Source: CAVLDP01 sp963661945
Lineage (GTDB): Bacteria > Bacillota > Clostridia > Lachnospirales > Lachnospiraceae
Direction of reading: 5' to 3'
DNA: 8,573 nt
Assembly (NCBI GenBank): GCA_963661945.1
Contig: CAVLDP010000037.1
Coordinates: 1 to 8,573, forward strand
The notes beneath the pieces are model-generated. The model had not been told where the DNA came from. It was given only the letters and a program-made list of their open reading frames with translations, and ran no database searches. How positions within the stretch are numbered: position 1 is the first letter of the stretch; each line of letters begins with the position of its first letter. Below, in pieces: positions 6,843-8,573 of this stretch. Made by a program: the position numbers and the translations under genes.

Positions 6843-6871
6843 ATTCTATCACATGACAGAACAAATTGAAA
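6843..6871 (-). promoter_or_regulatory. Candidate extended -10 promoter of glf
   Basis: On the minus strand TAGAAT (6848-6843), one base from consensus, is directly preceded by TGA (6851-6849), forming an extended TGn -10 element. A weak -35-like TTTCAA (6871-6866) sits 17 bases upstream. It lies in the 97-base gap between the GT2-like gene and glf, and the leader would be about 25-30 bases. No terminator hairpin is visible in the gap, so read-through from upstream is also possible. Confidence 0.45.
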
Positions 6872-6875
6872 TTGT
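6861..6875. repeat. Imperfect palindrome over the glf -35 region
   Basis: The sequence acaaattgaaattgt is a 15-base inverted repeat around a central G with one mismatched pair. It overlaps the weak -35 box of the predicted glf promoter, where a repressor or activator could bind. The AT-rich composition means it could be chance. Confidence 0.25.
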
Positions 6876-6906
6876 CGCAATCGTCAGGGCAAAGTCAACT
6901 CATCCT

Positions 6907-7845
6907 TCAATTCATCTTACCAGTCTTACCGAAGCGAATCATGCTCTCAAGAAGCGCCTGATCTTCTTCACTTGCCGCCGCAAAGTCAAGTTTTCTGGCC
7001 TTTGACGCGAATTTTCGAAGAGGGCTCTTCCTATAAAATGAATCCGCATCTTCTGGAGCAAGTCCCTCCAGCATCTGATAATATATGGTCATTTCCAAAT
7101 ATGCCATGGATTGATCCGCCAACCATCTGGCATCCGGATATCGTCTGAGAGACTTCCTAATCCTATTCCAAGCCTCCACCTCTGTAACGGTTCTCTCGTG
7201 AAGCTGCCAAGCTGCCCTGCTTAATTCTTCCTCTGTCATTGCCTCATCGAGCGATGATGCATCCTCTGGGAAGAGTTCCTCTGCTGGCCAATCCCGCATC
7301 TTCGTCGTCTCGCATGTTGCAAGGCGGTCCCACATATGCCTCGTCTCATAGGCATGAAGCATATAAGTCACGAGGAATACCAGCTCTCCGCCATAATAGA
7401 TATCCTCTGGAAAACGAATATGGTAATGCTCGATAATGCTTCTCCGAAAGAGCTTGTTCCAAAGCATGGTCTGGTCATTCGTCGGATAGAGAAGTCTAGA
7501 TAGCATATCCTCCCGCTCTACTACTCTGGAATGATCCTCCGGCGATTCATAAATCCCCTCACCATCCTCCGTCAGCCTGTATCCGCTAGTTACAAGGTCA
7601 ATGCTCGTCGGTCCATCACCAATCATAGCACCGGAAGCTGTCATGCCTGTCGAACCAGCCGAAAGCTCAGCTGTATCCGCATTGAATTTAAGCTTTGGCT
7701 GCATAGCCTGATACATCTTCTTCAAGGCATTCTCTGAGAGAGATACGCCTTCTTCTTCAAAATAAACATATTGTCCAACCGCCTGATCTAACGCCTCATT
7801 TCGAGACTTATAAGATCCAGACGGAATTATTGTTATCTGGTCCAT
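6907..7845 (-). CDS. Divergent GT2-like protein lacking the N-terminal nucleotide-binding part
   Basis: The 312-residue protein resembles the middle and end of GT2 enzymes. SRNEALDQAVGQYVYF (14-29) matches the family's ARNxGLxxAxGEYIxF stretch, ALKKMYQAM (40-48) the helix after the metal site, and LWNKLFRRSIIEHYHIRFPED (128-148) with GGELVFLVTYM (152-162) the WNKLYRR...GEDLLFN region. Differences matter: about 50 residues that normally carry the first strand and the DDGSTD motif are absent, FLDSDD is replaced by FEEEGV (29-34), and GED by GGE. It may therefore be a non-catalytic relative or a 5'-truncated gene. The start is well supported by GGAGG 6 bases upstream and it overlaps the GNAT gene by 13 bases. 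The C-terminal third is mostly helical, charged and unrecognised. It is probably cytoplasmic, as no membrane segment is seen. Confidence 0.72.
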   Translation of the reverse strand: MDQITIIPSGSYKSRNEALDQAVGQYVYFEEEGVSLSENALKKMYQAMQPKLKFNADTAELSAGSTGMTASGAMIGDGPTSIDLVTSGYRLTEDGEGIYESPEDHSRVVEREDMLSRLLYPTNDQTMLWNKLFRRSIIEHYHIRFPEDIYYGGELVFLVTYMLHAYETRHMWDRLATCETTKMRDWPAEELFPEDASSLDEAMTEEELSRAAWQLHERTVTEVEAWNRIRKSLRRYPDARWLADQSMAYLEMTIYYQMLEGLAPEDADSFYRKSPLRKFASKARKLDFAAASEEDQALLESMIRFGKTGKMN

Positions 7846-8414
7846 GTTCTTCCTCCAGGTAATGTAGCGCTACTATTATGGGCCCCAATGATCTTCTCCA
7901 TCCAGATCATATGATACCAGGTGTCAAATTTATACCCAGAATTACGAAATGTCCCAATTGTCTTATAGCCAAGGTGCCTGTGAAATTCTTCACTATTATG
8001 AGTTAGATATTCATCCTCGACCTCAGGAATTGCAATCGACGCATATAGGTTCAGATAGCCTTGTGCCTTAAGCTGTGACTCTAATTCTTGATAGAGAAAT
8101 GGTCCTATACCTCGTCCCCGGCAAGCCCTATCGAGATAAATCGTCATTTCTACGCACCACTGAAAGGCCGCACGCTCATGAAATGCGTGCGCATAGGCAT
8201 AGCCCAAAATCTGACCATCCGACTCCGCAACAAGGTAAGGATAGCAAGATGAAATAGAGCGAATCCTCTCCTCAAATTCCTCCAAACTTGGCACGTCATA
8301 TTCAAATGTAATTGCCGTCTCTTCCACATAGTAGCTATAGATTGCAAGAAGCTTATCTGCATCTGATAGCCTAACCGGACGGATGCTAATATTATCTAAT
8401 AAGTCCATACTCAT
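7833..8414 (-). CDS. GNAT N-acetyltransferase, phosphinothricin-acetyltransferase-like
   Basis: Cytoplasmic acetyl-CoA-dependent N-acetyltransferase of the Pat/MddA-like GNAT branch, which acetylates amino-acid analogues such as phosphinothricin or methionine sulfoximine; the substrate here is unknown. IRPVRLSDADKLLAIYSYYV (11-30), ITFEYDVPS (35-43), YPYLVAE (58-64), GYAYAHAFHERAAFQW (71-86) and VEMTIYL (88-94) follow the family order, with motif A RGRGIG (99-104) for acetyl-CoA, and FHRHLGY (144-150) and WYHMIWMEKIIG (166-177) near the end. The 16 residues after KIIG have no clear family counterpart and overlap the next gene. The ATG at 8414 lies inside the upstream nuclease gene (23-base overlap) with no good ribosome binding site; ATG 8408 is an alternative. 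Translation is probably coupled. It may modify an amino sugar or amino acid of the glycan, but that is inference. Confidence 0.9.
   Translation of the reverse strand: MSMDLLDNISIRPVRLSDADKLLAIYSYYVEETAITFEYDVPSLEEFEERIRSISSCYPYLVAESDGQILGYAYAHAFHERAAFQWCVEMTIYLDRACRGRGIGPFLYQELESQLKAQGYLNLYASIAIPEVEDEYLTHNSEEFHRHLGYKTIGTFRNSGYKFDTWYHMIWMEKIIGAHNSSATLPGGRTWTR
7852..7856 (-). promoter_or_regulatory. Ribosome binding site of the GT2-like gene
   Basis: GGAGG on the minus strand, 6 bases before ATG 7845, within the last codons of the GNAT gene. It supports the short N-terminus of the GT2-like protein as a real start rather than an artefact of a broken frame. Confidence 0.8.
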
Positions 8415-8573
8415 TCATAAGTTGCTGGCAGAATTCCTCATCCTCGGTGCTTCGCGACAGGTCTTCCATTCTGCCATCCTTTAGCAGTAATTGCATCAAC
8501 AGAATGATTTCGGCTCTGCCTTCTGCTCTGCCTTCTGCAAGTCCCTCTTCTCGAGCCTCATCTCTGGCATCTG
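8392..8573 (-). CDS. C-terminus of an Rpn-like PD-(D/E)XK nuclease (partial)
   Basis: The last 59 codons of a gene entering from the right edge, ending with TAA at 8394-8392. The peptide begins DAREEARE-like acidic/basic repeats (DARDEAREEG then LAEGRAEGRAE) and continues with RMEDLSRSTEDEEFCQQL and NEYGLI. A tail of EG/GR repeats followed by a short helix ending in a DL.RSTEDEEF..L..EYG pattern is typical of Rpn-family recombination-promoting nucleases and putative transposases of Lachnospiraceae; the catalytic domain would be outside the window. The alternative frames hit stops early, which supports this reading. It overlaps the GNAT start by 23 bases. Rpn proteins act in DNA cleavage and possibly phage defence, so a link to glycan synthesis is not implied. 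Confidence 0.7.
   Translation of the reverse strand, partial: DARDEAREEGLAEGRAEGRAEIILLMQLLLKDGRMEDLSRSTEDEEFCQQLMNEYGLIR
8514..8537 (-). repeat. Two perfect 12-base tandem units in the Rpn-like tail
   Basis: The plus-strand unit ctctgccttctg occurs twice in direct succession, encoding repeated AEGR tetrapeptides in the nuclease-like tail. The 12-base period keeps the frame, so copy number could vary without disrupting the protein. Confidence 0.85.

Noticed and set aside
6834..6906. Rho-independent terminator between the GT2-like gene and glf
   Set aside because: No GC-rich hairpin followed by a T run could be found on the minus strand.

Overview
The window looks like part of a surface-polysaccharide (capsule or cell-wall glycan) gene cluster from a Gram-positive anaerobe, most likely a member of the Clostridia and probably Lachnospiraceae. 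The reasons are the strong GGAGG-type ribosome binding sites, moderate GC content, the Lachnospiraceae style of the tandem GT2 and DUF2142 proteins, and an Rpn-type nuclease C-terminus at the right edge. The taxon is an inference from protein style, not from a search. All supported genes lie on the minus strand, so transcription runs from right (8573) to left (1).

In order of transcription: (i) 8573-6907 holds the C-terminus of an Rpn-like PD-(D/E)XK nuclease, a phosphinothricin-acetyltransferase-like GNAT enzyme, and a GT2-like protein that lacks the N-terminal part of the fold and the usual metal motif. These three genes overlap by 23 and 13 bases, so they are probably translationally coupled. 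(ii) A 97-base gap with a plausible extended -10 promoter leads to glf (UDP-galactopyranose mutase) and a DUF2142 polytopic membrane protein that starts at TTG, 9 bases after the glf stop. (iii) A second promoter (TTG-type -35, 17-base spacer, perfect TATAAT) straddles the DUF2142 stop codon. It should drive rfbA, rfbC, a two-domain GT2 glycosyltransferase interrupted by a 389-base run of N, and a rhamnosyltransferase-like GT2. A further gene may begin in the last 44 bases at the left edge.

Functionally, Glf supplies UDP-galactofuranose, and RfbA and RfbC supply the first and third steps of dTDP-L-rhamnose synthesis. RfbB and RfbD are not in the window and must lie elsewhere if the pathway is complete. 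The two GT2 proteins on the left are candidates for using these sugars, and the DUF2142 protein may act at the membrane stage. No polymerase, flippase or ABC exporter is visible.

I do not see a new defence or mobile system. The most unusual items are the degenerate GT2-like protein coupled to a GNAT enzyme, the 15-base in-frame repeat array beside the assembly gap, and the promoter lying inside the cluster. There is no gene-free stretch over 300 bases; the only long uninformative stretch is the N run, which lies inside a gene.
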